DNA from: an uncultured beta proteobacterium
GTDB taxonomy: Bacteria; Pseudomonadota; Gammaproteobacteria; Burkholderiales; Burkholderiaceae_C
Length of the DNA stretch: 52,298 nt
Direction: 5' to 3'
Assembly: GCA_903897925.1 (NCBI GenBank)
Contig: CAIUDG010000159.1
Location: 1-52,298 of the forward strand
The notes below the pieces were generated by a model. That model saw only the letters and a list, made by a program, of their open reading frames with translations, was not told the DNA's origin and made no database searches. Numbering within the stretch: the first letter of the stretch is position 1; each line of letters begins with the position of its first letter. Below, in pieces: positions 20,194 to 29,746 of this stretch. Position numbers and translations under genes: made by a program.

Positions 20194-23097
20194 CTAAGGC
20201 TGGCTGCCGGTCGGCATGGCGACGGCAAAATCCGGTACCCCGCCGGGCGCCTGGGTGACCGGGGTCTGGCGACCGGCGGTCAGCTCGGTGACCCGGGTGG
20301 CCAGATAGACGTCGAGTTCCTTGTAGGTGATGCGGCCGTCGCGCTTGTAGTCGGCCTTGCCATTCACGCCTTCGACCAGGGCTTTGGTGAAGGCGCCGTT
20401 GTTCCACTCGGCACTTTCTTGCGAGAACTGCTTGCGCGTGCTGGAAGAAAATACGACGACGCCGTTTTCGTCGCTGCTCATGTCGTTCACCATGAGGTTC
20501 ATATCGGTCAAGCTCAGGCGCCGGCTGCCCAGCACATTGCCGGAATAGCAGGCATCGACAAAAAACAGCGAGCGTCCCTGCATATTCGCCATGGCACTGC
20601 GGATTTCCGTGAACACCACGCCGGTGTTTTTCAGATTGGCGACATCGGCGTTGGCGGGCAGGTAATAGAAGGTCTGGTCGCTGTCGTTAATGCCATGGCC
20701 GGCAAGAAACAGCACGCCCACGTCGCGCCGGGTGACCTGGGTTTGCAGCCATTGCAGGCCGGCCAGCACATTGGCCCGGCTTGCCTCCTTGTCGGTCAGC
20801 AGCCGAACTTCCACATCTTGGTAGAGCCCGCCTTTTTGTGCCTTCATGGCGTTGGCAAAATCGTTGGCGTCCTTGGCCGCGAATTCGAGCTGGTATTCCG
20901 GCTTGTCGTATTTGCTGACGCCGACCACCAGCATGTAGAGCCTGGACTGTGACTTCGGCGGCATCCGACCGGGGACCGCCTGCGGCAGCGTGGCGCCGTT
21001 CCAGGTGACGCGGACCGTGCTGGGTGCCGATACGCCGTTTTTGTTTTCGGCAAATAGCTGGATTTCGCTGTCCTGTGGCGGAATCGGCACCATCACGTCG
21101 TGGCTGTCTTCGGCGCTCACGATCAGATTCCTGCTGTCCTCCAGTGCCACTGCCTGGCCATTCACACGCACGCGGATTTTGGTCACCGGCGCGTCGCCAG
21201 GGTTGCGCACGGTGTAGCTCAGCAGAACCTGGTGGCTGCTGACCGTGCTGGCATCTTGTGGTGAGTGTATTTGCACCACTGGCGGCAGCAGGTTTTGTAC
21301 CTTGACGGCAGGACTGGCGATGCTTTTCCCCAGTTCTTTGTCGGCCAGGCGCAGCGCCTGTTCCTCGCTGCTGGCGCTGAGTATTTTGGCCAATACGTCG
21401 GGGCGGTAAAAACGGCTGCGAAAACGCGAAGCACCATAAAAATCGGCGGCCTGGTCCTGGCCCTGGTTCAGGTGCCAGCCGATCAAGTCCTCGCCGGCGA
21501 CCGAGGCGTTGTAGTAACCCGAGGGGGTCCAGGCGACCCAGCGTTTTTTGTCGGCATGGGGAAAGAAGGCCAGGCGTTCCTTGCCATCTTGGCGGCCATA
21601 CCAGCGGATGGTGCCATCGTCAAAGGCCGCCACCACATAGCGGCCGTCACCGGATATATTCACCGCCCAGGCAATGCCGGGCGTGGCAATTTCCCATAGC
21701 GATTTACCCGCCGCGTCAAACAGGTGCAGGCTTTCGTCGCTGCCCAGCACCAGGCCGCCGCCATCGGGCGCGATCGCCAGGCTGCGCGCCTTGTCGTAGC
21801 GGCTGAGCGCCAGGGCGCTGCCGTTGAGGGTCGGTGCGCTGCCATTTTTCCAGTCCGCCACATCGAAGCCGGTGGTTTCGGTGATTGGTGGTGACAGGGG
21901 CAGTTTTGACGGGTCGCCCAGGATCAAGCCGTTTTCCAATTCAAAGCGCGCGGCAAAGCGGCCATTCAGGGCATAGCCGAAACTCACCGTGCTGGCGTCT
22001 TCGGACAAGGCCAGGTTTTGGAAGTTGTCGCGGAAGTCGGCGATCGGACCGCTGGTCCAGCGCGAATGCACGCCGCTGGCACTGAGCACGCCCCAGCCCG
22101 GGTCGGCCGCCGCAAACACCACTTCGCCGCTGGGGGTGGCGCGCATGTCCATAACGGCGTTGTTGGCGACGCTTTCGTCTTTGGGCGGGCTGTTTTTCGG
22201 GCCGCTCCAGCGCCGGATGATGGTGCGCCGATTCATTTGAAACAGGCCGGAAGCAAACAGGGTTTTGCCGTCGGCAGACCAGGCCACGACGGCCAGGTTG
22301 CCGTTGTTGGCGCTGGCAGTATCTGGCTGGTAGAGCGCATGCAGGCTGGCGCTATCCAGCACGTCGACCTTGGTGCTGTCATTGAAGCCGACGGCAAGCT
22401 TGCTGCCATCCGGCGAGAAGCGCAGTCCCTGGGGTTGCTTGCCACCGGGCGCCGCGGCCTTGCGTTGCAGTGCCAGCCGATCGCCGCTCAGGCTGTAGAG
22501 GCGCACCAGGCCATCACTGGAACTGACCGCCAGGCGGTCGGCCGCGCCAAAATCGAGCCCGCTGCAGGCCCGTGGGTAATCGGTGTCGCTGCCGACCAGG
22601 GCCCAGGTGTCGGTGCGGTAGACCCGCAGGCCCTGGGCATTGAGTGCCACCGCCAGATAGCGGCCGCTGGGTGACCAGGCCAGGTCCACGATGATGCTGG
22701 GCAGGCCGCTCAGGCGCTGGCGCAGACGCCCCGAGGCGCGGTCGTGCAAATACACGCTGACGCCGGCGTCCCCGTCCTGGGTAAAGCCGCCCAGCGCCAC
22801 GCTGGCGCCGTCTGGCGAGATGGCAGTGGCGTAGAGTTCCCCTTCCTTGTCCTCGCCCAGCGGCGGACGCAGGGTCGTCAGCAAGCGGCCGCTGGCCAGG
22901 TCCCAGACGCGCGCGGTCTTGTCTTCCGAAGCCGTCACCACATAGCGGCCCGCCGCATCCACTGCCAGACGGCGAATTTTGGCGATGTGCATGCCGGCAT
23001 TGATGCGCAGCACGGGCTCGGCGGCCGGTGCGGCGGCGTGGGTGGAGATAGCAACTGCCAACAGGCAGACGCCCAATGCCTGAATCCAAAATTTCAC
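20194..23097 (-). CDS. WD40-repeat protein with C-terminal caspase-like (peptidase C14) domain
   Basis: 967 residues with an N-terminal signal peptide (MKFWIQALGVCLLAVA... to about residue 23), so exported to the periplasm or beyond. Most of the first 600 residues are WD40-type beta-propeller blades (repeated SPDG, RVWDL, IRWYG). The C-terminal p20-like caspase domain has LVVGVSKY, the catalytic His801 in LAGHGIND and Cys850 in VDACYSGN. After it lies DYKRDGRITYKEL, similar to an EF-hand loop, hinting at calcium control as in other orthocaspases. It follows the OmpA-like lipoprotein gene by 61 bp on the same strand, so the two are probably one operon. Substrate unknown. Confidence 0.92.
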   Translation of the reverse strand: MKFWIQALGVCLLAVAISTHAAAPAAEPVLRINAGMHIAKIRRLAVDAAGRYVVTASEDKTARVWDLASGRLLTTLRPPLGEDKEGELYATAISPDGASVALGGFTQDGDAGVSVYLHDRASGRLRQRLSGLPSIIVDLAWSPSGRYLAVALNAQGLRVYRTDTWALVGSDTDYPRACSGLDFGAADRLAVSSSDGLVRLYSLSGDRLALQRKAAAPGGKQPQGLRFSPDGSKLAVGFNDSTKVDVLDSASLHALYQPDTASANNGNLAVVAWSADGKTLFASGLFQMNRRTIIRRWSGPKNSPPKDESVANNAVMDMRATPSGEVVFAAADPGWGVLSASGVHSRWTSGPIADFRDNFQNLALSEDASTVSFGYALNGRFAARFELENGLILGDPSKLPLSPPITETTGFDVADWKNGSAPTLNGSALALSRYDKARSLAIAPDGGGLVLGSDESLHLFDAAGKSLWEIATPGIAWAVNISGDGRYVVAAFDDGTIRWYGRQDGKERLAFFPHADKKRWVAWTPSGYYNASVAGEDLIGWHLNQGQDQAADFYGASRFRSRFYRPDVLAKILSASSEEQALRLADKELGKSIASPAVKVQNLLPPVVQIHSPQDASTVSSHQVLLSYTVRNPGDAPVTKIRVRVNGQAVALEDSRNLIVSAEDSHDVMVPIPPQDSEIQLFAENKNGVSAPSTVRVTWNGATLPQAVPGRMPPKSQSRLYMLVVGVSKYDKPEYQLEFAAKDANDFANAMKAQKGGLYQDVEVRLLTDKEASRANVLAGLQWLQTQVTRRDVGVLFLAGHGINDSDQTFYYLPANADVANLKNTGVVFTEIRSAMANMQGRSLFFVDACYSGNVLGSRRLSLTDMNLMVNDMSSDENGVVVFSSSTRKQFSQESAEWNNGAFTKALVEGVNGKADYKRDGRITYKELDVYLATRVTELTAGRQTPVTQAPGGVPDFAVAMPTGSQP

Positions 23098-23158
23098 GGA
23101 GAACTCCGACTTGCGAATAGACGATGAACCGCGCGCCGGCTGCGCACGCTGCGGGCGC

Positions 23159-23776
23159 TTAAAACTTCACCACGGAATCTTTGACCTTGTCGAACAGGCC
23201 GTTGGCTTTCTTGAGGAAGCGGTCCAACCCTTCGGACAGCCGGTCGGCCAGGGAGGCGCCGCCGAGCTTGTCCATGGATTCGCCCAAAACAATAATTTCA
23301 GTGCGCCGGTTGGCTTGGCGTCCTTCGGCGCTGCTGTTGTCTGCCACCGGCTTGGTCTGGCCCAGACCTTGGGTCTGGATGCGCGCGTCACTCAGGCCGC
23401 GTGCCAGAAAGCCCTGCTTGACGGCATTGGCGCGCGCCTGCGAGAGCAGCAAATTGCTGGGCGCGCTACCAACATTGTCGGTGTGGCCTTCAATCAACAC
23501 ATTGGCCTTGGTCTTGTCTTTCAGAATCGCCGCCACCCGGTCCAGAAATATTTCACCTTCGGGTTTGATATCCGATTTGCCGGTGTCGAACAGGATGCGG
23601 TCGTCGGAACTGATCATCGCACCCTGTGGTGTCTGCGACAGGCGCACCGACTTTTTCTCGACCGCCGCGCTGTCGCTGGCGCTGGCGTCGTCTGTGGTGG
23701 GTAGCGTGACACAGGCGCCCAGGCCCAGTGTCAGAAAAAGAATGCCGATCAGGCGGGTTCCGATACGCAAAGCCAT
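23159..23776 (-). CDS. OmpA-family peptidoglycan-binding lipoprotein
   Basis: 205 residues from ATG 23776, which has AAGGAGG just upstream; a longer frame to 23815 adds a non-conserved head. The N-terminus is a lipoprotein signal ending LGAC. The OmpA C-terminal domain shows ILFDTGKSDIKPEG, IEGHTDNVGS, LSQARANAVK and ANRRTEI, the residues that grip peptidoglycan. It probably sits in the outer membrane and holds to the wall. The C-terminal tail (about 170-205) is an amphipathic extension. Being first in a likely operon with the caspase-WD40 gene suggests they work in the same compartment. Confidence 0.9.
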   Translation of the reverse strand: MALRIGTRLIGILFLTLGLGACVTLPTTDDASASDSAAVEKKSVRLSQTPQGAMISSDDRILFDTGKSDIKPEGEIFLDRVAAILKDKTKANVLIEGHTDNVGSAPSNLLLSQARANAVKQGFLARGLSDARIQTQGLGQTKPVADNSSAEGRQANRRTEIIVLGESMDKLGGASLADRLSEGLDRFLKKANGLFDKVKDSVVKF

Positions 23777-23919
23777 GCGTCCTCCTTGTGTGTTAGCGCC
23801 CCGGTTTGCGCGCAAAGCGACCGTGTTTCATAGCCAAGATGGCGGATTGTAATCACCGATTCGCAGCTATTTACCTGCGCTGCATCACTTGACCTTCGCG
23901 ACGGTGCGGGCGCGCCCCA

Positions 23920-26900
23920 TCATGGCTTGGTGGCGGCGTCCGTGACGCGTTGTTCGAATTGCGCCAGCGGCACCGGTGGGCTATACAGATAGCCCTGATA
24001 GGTATAGCAGCCATGGTGCGCCAGGAAGTCGCGCTGGGCTTCCGATTCCACACCTTCGGCAATCACTTCCAAGGCCAGGCTGTCGCCCAGTGCGATAACC
24101 ATTTTGGCAATCGCCGCGTCGTTCGGGTCGACCAGCATGTCGCGGACAAATTCCTGGTCAATCTTCAACTGGTCCAGCGGCAAGCGCTTCAGGTAAGACA
24201 GCGAGGAATAGCCCATGCCAAAGTCATCGAGCGAAAAGCTGACGCCGTGGGCTTTCAGTGCGACCATCTTTTGGATGATGTCTTCGACGTTGCTGACCAG
24301 CACACTTTCTGTCAGCTCCAGCTTCAGGCGCTCTGCGCGGGCGCCACTTTGCGCCAGCGCTTGCAGCACCTGGCTGACAAACGTGCCTTGCAGAAACTGG
24401 TGCGCACTGACGTTGACGGCCAGGGTCAGCGCGGCCATTTCGGGGCGTGCGGCCCAGGCATGCAAGCGCGCGCAGGCGCATTCCAGCACCCACTGACCGA
24501 GCGGCAAAATCAGGCCCATGCTTTCGGCTGCCGGGATGAATTCGCTTGGCGGCACCAGCCCGCGCACCGGGTGTTGCCAGCGCAGCAGGACTTCGGCGCC
24601 GGTGATCTGACCGGCGCGATTGACCTGTGGCTGGTAGTACAGCACAAATTGTTTTTTCGCCAGGGCCTCGCGCAGGCCGGCCTCCAGCTCGGCACGCGCG
24701 CTGACGGCTGCCTGCATGGCCGGATCGAAAAAACGCAGGGTGTTGCGGCCCGCCGCCTTGGCCTGGTACATGGCCAGATCGGCACGCTTGAGCAGGTCTT
24801 CGATGGTGACGTCGTGGTCGGCCAGCTGCGTGATACCGATGCTGGCGCTGGTGTGGTGCACCCGGTCACCGAGCTGGTAGGCCTGGCCCAGAGACTGGAG
24901 TATTTTTTCCGCCACGGCCAGGGTTTGGCTGGCGGCCTGTTCAGGGTGGGCGTCCAGGTCTTCCAGCATCACCACGAACTCGTCGCCGCCCAGGCGGGCC
25001 ACGGTATCGCCTTCGCGTACGCACTTCACCAGGCGTTGCGCCACCTGTTGCAGCAGCAGATCGCCTTTGTCGTGGCCCAGCGTGTCGTTCAGCGTTTTGA
25101 AATTGTCCAGGTCAATGAAGAGCAGTGCGCCGCGCCGGTGGTGGCGTACGCAGGCGGCAAGCGCTTGCGCCAGGCGGTCGAGCAGCAGGCGCCGGTTCGG
25201 CAGGTCGGTCAGCGGGTCATAAAACGCCAGGTTGCGGATTTCGTCCTCGGCGGCTTTGCGTGCCGAAATATCGGACAGGGTGGCGACATAATTTTCCACC
25301 CCGCCGTGTTCATTCTTGACCGCGGTGATGGTCAGCCATTCCGGGAATACTTCGCCATTTTTGCGGCGGTTCCAGATTTCGCCTTGCCAGGTGCCGCGTT
25401 GCGCAATGCACTCGGTCATGGCTTTGAAGAATTGCGCGTCGTGCCGGTTGGAACTCAGCAAGCGGGGTGTCTGGCCGATGGCTTCGATGGTGCTATAGCC
25501 GGTGATTTCGGTAAAGGCACGGTTGACTCGCAAAATGGTATGTTGCGCATCGGTGATGAACATGCCCTCTTGGGCTTCGAAGGCAATCGCGGCAATGCGC
25601 AATTGCTGTTCGGCCTGCTTGCGCTGGGAGATATCGCGCGAGGCCGCATAGAGAAAACCCTGGCCGTCAATTTCAATGCCGCAAGCGTTGATTTCAACGT
25701 CCAGCACCACGCCATCGCGGCGGTGGTGGCGGGCGATAAAAATTTCTTGCTGGCGCGAAGTGATCAGGCGCTGTATGAGTGCGCTTACATTGGCGCTATC
25801 CCAGTCGCTGACATGCAGCGATCCGATGGCGTTGCGGTCATAACCCAGCATGAGCAGGAAGGCGTCGTTGGCTTCCACCAGCAAACCATGCTGGTCCAAA
25901 ATGTGAATGCCATCGCTGGCAGTGCGCAAGATGGTTTGCAGGCGCAGGCGTTCGCGTTCGGCTTGTGCCTCGGCCAGCTTGCGTTCGGATATATCGCGGA
26001 ACGTGATGACCGCGCCTTCGAGTTGCTCCGGCCCGCCGATGCGCGCCGCCGAAAACTCCACCGGGAAAGAATGGCCATCTTTGCGCAGATAGATATCGTC
26101 AAAGTGGTAGGCCGGTACATCGCTGCCGGTGCTGGCGTCGCTCAGGACCCGGAACACCAGATCGCTGGCGGCCGACGTGCTGGTACTGGGCGAATGTTGG
26201 TAGATAAGGCTTCGATAGTCCTGGCCCAGGCCTTCGTCGGGGCCCAGATCGAGCATGCGGCGTGCTGCCGAGTTGAGAAAGTTCAGGCGGCCACTGGCAT
26301 CGATGCCATAGATACCTTCGGCAGCCGCTTTGGCCAGTGCTTCATAGCGCTGTGATTGCAGGGTTGCCGCCAGCCGTTCCTGCTCCAGGCTGATGGCGAT
26401 GCGCTGCTGGCGGAAATAGAGCAGCAACAACAATAGTTCCAGGCACAAGGTGCCGCTGACGGCGATGGCGGTTTGAATTTTCCAGGGCTTGAGGAAGTCA
26501 TCGGGCGCCAGGCCGACATAGACCACCAGCGGGTAGTTCTGCATGCTCTGGAACGCCGCAATGTGTTTGACATGGTCGGTCGGGAAGGTGAATTCGACGA
26601 GGCCCGACTTCTCTCCGCGTTCAACGCGCGGAATAATTTCCATCCGCACTGGAGCATTGATTTGCGCTGCCATTTCGGGCCGGCGCAAGACCAGACGGGC
26701 GTTGTCGGTGCGGCGCACGCCAATCATGCCTTTGGCTCCAATGTCTGGTGCGTCTATCAGTTTTTGCAGCAACAGCAGATCCAGTGCCGCATTCACCGCC
26801 CCAATAAAGTGGCCGTCGCGGTCGCGCACCGGCACGCCCAGAATGATGGACGGCTGTTTCATGCCTTTGCCAATCAGCACATCGGAGATCACCAAGTCTT

Positions 26901-27342
26901 TCTGGGGATCGCTTTTCAGGGCGCGAAACCAATCGCGATCGTGGACATCAATCGGCGCCGTGTTCTGGCCGGCACTGGCGACCGATACGCCGTTGGCGTT
27001 GAAGACACGGAAGTTGTAGGTTTGTGGAAACAGGCGCAGCTGGTTGCCCATGAGCTTTTCAATCGCATAGCGCCGCCGCGGATCCTGGCGCGGGGCGAGG
27101 TCTTCGGGCTGCAAAAAATGGACGAAACTGCGAATATCGCCTTCGCTGCGGTTTAGCGTCTGCTCAATGCCGATGCGGATAATTTCGGCCAGGTTGCTGG
27201 CCGTGGTGCCGGCTTCGTGCTGGAAGCGCGCATAACTCAGGGCCGACAAGCCGCCCACCAGCGCGAAGATAACCGCCAGCGCCAGATAGACAGCAAATGA
27301 CTGAATCTTGGTGCTGTTGCCACGGAGGCGCGATTCTTTCAT
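23920..27342 (-). CDS. Cache-multi-PAS-GGDEF-EAL signalling protein
   Basis: 1140 residues. A membrane helix (about 16-38) and another (about 295-313) flank a periplasmic double-Cache-type sensor. Three PAS domains follow (to about 690), each ending in ISxRK/ISQRK-like links. The GGDEF domain has an intact GGDEF at 785-789, so diguanylate cyclase activity is possible. The C-terminal EAL domain begins with EVLLRW (Glu917) and keeps DDFGMGYSS and EGVE, so c-di-GMP phosphodiesterase activity is also possible. Which activity dominates cannot be told from sequence. It is a single gene; no partner is adjacent. Confidence 0.94.
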   Translation of the reverse strand: MKESRLRGNSTKIQSFAVYLALAVIFALVGGLSALSYARFQHEAGTTASNLAEIIRIGIEQTLNRSEGDIRSFVHFLQPEDLAPRQDPRRRYAIEKLMGNQLRLFPQTYNFRVFNANGVSVASAGQNTAPIDVHDRDWFRALKSDPQKDLVISDVLIGKGMKQPSIILGVPVRDRDGHFIGAVNAALDLLLLQKLIDAPDIGAKGMIGVRRTDNARLVLRRPEMAAQINAPVRMEIIPRVERGEKSGLVEFTFPTDHVKHIAAFQSMQNYPLVVYVGLAPDDFLKPWKIQTAIAVSGTLCLELLLLLLYFRQQRIAISLEQERLAATLQSQRYEALAKAAAEGIYGIDASGRLNFLNSAARRMLDLGPDEGLGQDYRSLIYQHSPSTSTSAASDLVFRVLSDASTGSDVPAYHFDDIYLRKDGHSFPVEFSAARIGGPEQLEGAVITFRDISERKLAEAQAERERLRLQTILRTASDGIHILDQHGLLVEANDAFLLMLGYDRNAIGSLHVSDWDSANVSALIQRLITSRQQEIFIARHHRRDGVVLDVEINACGIEIDGQGFLYAASRDISQRKQAEQQLRIAAIAFEAQEGMFITDAQHTILRVNRAFTEITGYSTIEAIGQTPRLLSSNRHDAQFFKAMTECIAQRGTWQGEIWNRRKNGEVFPEWLTITAVKNEHGGVENYVATLSDISARKAAEDEIRNLAFYDPLTDLPNRRLLLDRLAQALAACVRHHRRGALLFIDLDNFKTLNDTLGHDKGDLLLQQVAQRLVKCVREGDTVARLGGDEFVVMLEDLDAHPEQAASQTLAVAEKILQSLGQAYQLGDRVHHTSASIGITQLADHDVTIEDLLKRADLAMYQAKAAGRNTLRFFDPAMQAAVSARAELEAGLREALAKKQFVLYYQPQVNRAGQITGAEVLLRWQHPVRGLVPPSEFIPAAESMGLILPLGQWVLECACARLHAWAARPEMAALTLAVNVSAHQFLQGTFVSQVLQALAQSGARAERLKLELTESVLVSNVEDIIQKMVALKAHGVSFSLDDFGMGYSSLSYLKRLPLDQLKIDQEFVRDMLVDPNDAAIAKMVIALGDSLALEVIAEGVESEAQRDFLAHHGCYTYQGYLYSPPVPLAQFEQRVTDAATKP

Positions 27343-27508
27343 TGATCTCCCGCTAGTTGCCCGTTGCTGATATGGCCGTTGCTGATTTGGCTATATCTAG
27401 CATAAACCACATTTTGCTGGCCTATACCATGGCTGCCCGTCCGGGTGGCGCTATTCGGCTAGTTGATCCGCCGCTGCCTAAGCGCCGGCGTTTCGCCGCC
27501 CGGTCGAC

Positions 27509-28534
27509 TCAGGCACTTTGGCGCAGCACCAGGCGGTAGCCCAGGTCCACTACCGGCGCAGCAACGTTTTCGCCACGTATCAATTGCAACAGCATGGTGG
27601 TTGCGGCTGCGCCCATTTCGGCCAGCGGGGTGTGTACCGTGGTCAGGGGCGGGTTCATCAGATCGCTGCCACGCAGGTTGTTGAAGCCGGCAATCGCCAG
27701 CTGATCCGGTATTGCAATGCCGCATTTATTGGCGCACAGCAGGGCGCCCTGGGCCAAGTCATCGTTGCAGAAAAAGATGGCATCCATGGGCGGACTTTGG
27801 CCGACGATCTGGGTAAACATGGTGCCGCCCAGTTGCATGCTCGAAGGCGCCGGGTTCATCCACTCCAGCGTGGCCGAGTAAAGGCCAGCCTCGCGCAGTG
27901 CCTTGCGCCAGCCATCGAGCCGCTGCATGGTGCGCGGGTCGAGTTGGGCGGCGGCAAAAGCGATGCGCTTTCTGCCACTGGCAAGCAAATAGCGCGTCAG
28001 GTCATAGGCCGCGTCGGCCTGCGAAAAACCGACGCTATAGGTGTCCCGGCGGTCGGCCGTTTCCATTAGATAGACGCAGGGAATGCCGCTGTTCTCGATC
28101 AGTTGTTGCGCCGCTGCGGTGCGGTCAAAGCCGGTCACCAGCAGGCCCGCCGGGCGGTGCATCAGCTGTTCCCTGAGCAGTTGCTCTTCTTCTGCCGGGT
28201 TGTAGTGGGTGACACCGATAAAGGTCTGAAAGCCTTCGCGGCGCAGGCCACTTTGTACCGCTTCGAGCAGCGTGACAAACAATTCGTTGGAGAGCAGCGG
28301 TATCAGCACGGCCACATGGTTGCTGCGCTGCGACGCCAGCGCGCGTGCCGCCGGGTCGGGCACATAGCCGAGTTTTTGGGACGCGGCCTGCACCCGTGCG
28401 ACCAGCGCCGGATCGACCGCGCGCTCGCCGCGCAGTGCCCGGGACACCGTGATCGGGCTGACGCCGGCAGCGGCGGCTACGTCGGCCAGGGTGATCCGAC
28501 CGGTGGCGCGTTGGCGTTGCTTGTCTTTCTTCAT
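27509..28534 (-). CDS. gntR: LacI-family repressor, GntR (gluconate repressor) type
   Basis: 341 residues from ATG 28534 (a TTG at 28543 is an alternative). The N-terminal helix-turn-helix reads ITLADVAAAAGVSPITVSRALRG style, with the hinge VPDPAARALAS, then a periplasmic-binding-protein-like sugar domain (about 65-340). The divergent neighbour is gluconokinase with a TRAP transporter, and two identical 14-bp palindromes lie between, so it very probably represses that operon and itself until an inducer such as gluconate or its phosphate binds. The inducer is inferred from the neighbours. Confidence 0.9.
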   Translation of the reverse strand: MKKDKQRQRATGRITLADVAAAAGVSPITVSRALRGERAVDPALVARVQAASQKLGYVPDPAARALASQRSNHVAVLIPLLSNELFVTLLEAVQSGLRREGFQTFIGVTHYNPAEEEQLLREQLMHRPAGLLVTGFDRTAAAQQLIENSGIPCVYLMETADRRDTYSVGFSQADAAYDLTRYLLASGRKRIAFAAAQLDPRTMQRLDGWRKALREAGLYSATLEWMNPAPSSMQLGGTMFTQIVGQSPPMDAIFFCNDDLAQGALLCANKCGIAIPDQLAIAGFNNLRGSDLMNPPLTTVHTPLAEMGAAATTMLLQLIRGENVAAPVVDLGYRLVLRQSA

Positions 28535-28589
28535 GGGCTGCAATCAGATCAAGGGTTTCTACGGATAGGGCTCTGGGTGCTGTCGTTTA

Positions 28590-28603
28590 GGATAGCGCTA
28601 TCC
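28590..28603. promoter_or_regulatory. GntR-type operator 1
   Basis: Perfect 14-bp palindrome GGATAGCGCTATCC, 56 bp upstream of the repressor start. Identical to operator 2, 78 bp away, and with matching flanks (TA before, A after). LacI-family proteins bind such centre-CG palindromes. Confidence 0.8.
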
Positions 28604-28667
28604 AGAGTGTTTCCGGGTAATAGGCGCAAGTCTATCCTGTGTGAGGCACTTATTTTTTATTCAACTA

Positions 28668-28681
28668 GGATAGCGCTATCC
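28668..28681. promoter_or_regulatory. GntR-type operator 2, overlapping the gntK initiation region
   Basis: Perfect palindrome GGATAGCGCTATCC, ending 4 bp before the gluconokinase ATG, where a ribosome site would normally lie. Bound repressor here should block transcription starting just upstream. With operator 1 it could form a DNA loop. Confidence 0.8.
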
Positions 28682-28685
28682 AAAT

Positions 28686-29213
28686 ATGGCACAAGCGGTA
28701 GTAATCATGGGTGTGGCCGGTTGCGGCAAATCCAGCCTGGCCCGGGCCTTGGCGGCAAAGCTGGGCTGGCATTTGATCGAGGGCGATGATTTTCACAGTG
28801 CCAGCAGCCGCGACAAAATGTCCCACGGCATTGCCCTGACCGATGCTGACCGGGCCGGCTGGCTGGCCGCACTGGGCGACGAGCTGCAGAACTATCCTGC
28901 CGGCGTGGTGCTGTCCTGCTCGGCATTGAAACAAGCCTATAGAGAGCGCTTGCGCAGTGCGGTGCCGGATGTGCATTTCGCTTTTCTGGAGATTGACAAA
29001 GAGGAAGCGCTGCTGCGTGTGAAAGCGCGTTCAGCAGCCCATTTTTTCTCGGCGACATTGGTGGACGACCAATTCGCCACCCTGGAAGTGCCGGTGTCCG
29101 AGCCCCGGGTATTGCAGCTGCAGGCGACCGACGCTTTGCCGGTGCTGACAGCGCAGCTGGCGCAATGGCTAGCGACTTCCAACGATAACCGGAGTGATGT
29201 ATGCAATGGCTAG
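28686..29213 (+). CDS. gntK: Gluconokinase
   Basis: 175 residues, the usual length of bacterial GntK. The P-loop GVAGCGKSS lies at residues 9-17, followed by IEGDDFH and LSCSALKQAYRERLR, all typical of the family. The cytosolic enzyme phosphorylates D-gluconate with ATP to 6-phosphogluconate. It is the first gene of an operon with a TRAP transporter and overlaps the next gene by 13 bp. There is no clear ribosome site before ATG 28686; the operator occupies that stretch, so the mRNA may have a very short leader. Confidence 0.95.
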   Translation: MAQAVVIMGVAGCGKSSLARALAAKLGWHLIEGDDFHSASSRDKMSHGIALTDADRAGWLAALGDELQNYPAGVVLSCSALKQAYRERLRSAVPDVHFAFLEIDKEEALLRVKARSAAHFFSATLVDDQFATLEVPVSEPRVLQLQATDALPVLTAQLAQWLATSNDNRSDVCNG

Positions 29214-29746
29214 TACTGCGCCTTGAGCGTCTGGTGGAAAAGCTCATGGCTGTGGCCCTGACGCTGATCGTGGTGCTGATATTTTCCAACGTGGTGGGGC
29301 GCTATGTACTGGGCGCCAGTTTTGCCGGTGCCGAGGAGTTGTCGCGCTTGTTGTTTGTTTGGCTGGTATTTCTGGGCGCCATATTGACGCTGCGCCGGCG
29401 TGCGCACCTGGGGGTGGAGCTGGTGCAAGCGCGCTTGCCGCGCTGGGCCAGAAAAATCTGCGCCGTGGCTACCCACGTGTTGACTTTGTATGCGCTCTGG
29501 TTATTTCTGGCCGGCAGCTGGACCCAGACCCAGATTGGTATGGGCAACTATTCGACAGTGCTGCGCTTTCCCAATGCTTTTATTGCCTCGGCCGGCCTGG
29601 TGTGCGCGGCGTCGATGCTGCTGATCATTGGCGCCAACCTGCTGAAAATACTGTGCAACCATCCCGATGCGGTGATGGCCGGTGACCCGCCAGCCGATGC
29701 CACGCAGGCGCTGGCGTCGGGCCACGCCGCGGGAGCTGCCCGATGA
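29201..29746 (+). CDS. dctQ: TRAP transporter small membrane subunit (DctQ family)
   Basis: 181 residues with four hydrophobic helices (about 13-35, 45-65, 85-107, 125-148), the DctQ layout. Start ATG 29201 follows a GGAG site inside the end of gntK, and the stop overlaps the DctM start by 4 bp (ATGA), showing translational coupling. Together with DctM and DctP it forms a sodium- or proton-driven, binding-protein-dependent importer. The coupling to gluconokinase suggests gluconate or a related sugar acid as substrate. Confidence 0.93.
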   Translation: MQWLVLRLERLVEKLMAVALTLIVVLIFSNVVGRYVLGASFAGAEELSRLLFVWLVFLGAILTLRRRAHLGVELVQARLPRWARKICAVATHVLTLYALWLFLAGSWTQTQIGMGNYSTVLRFPNAFIASAGLVCAASMLLIIGANLLKILCNHPDAVMAGDPPADATQALASGHAAGAAR

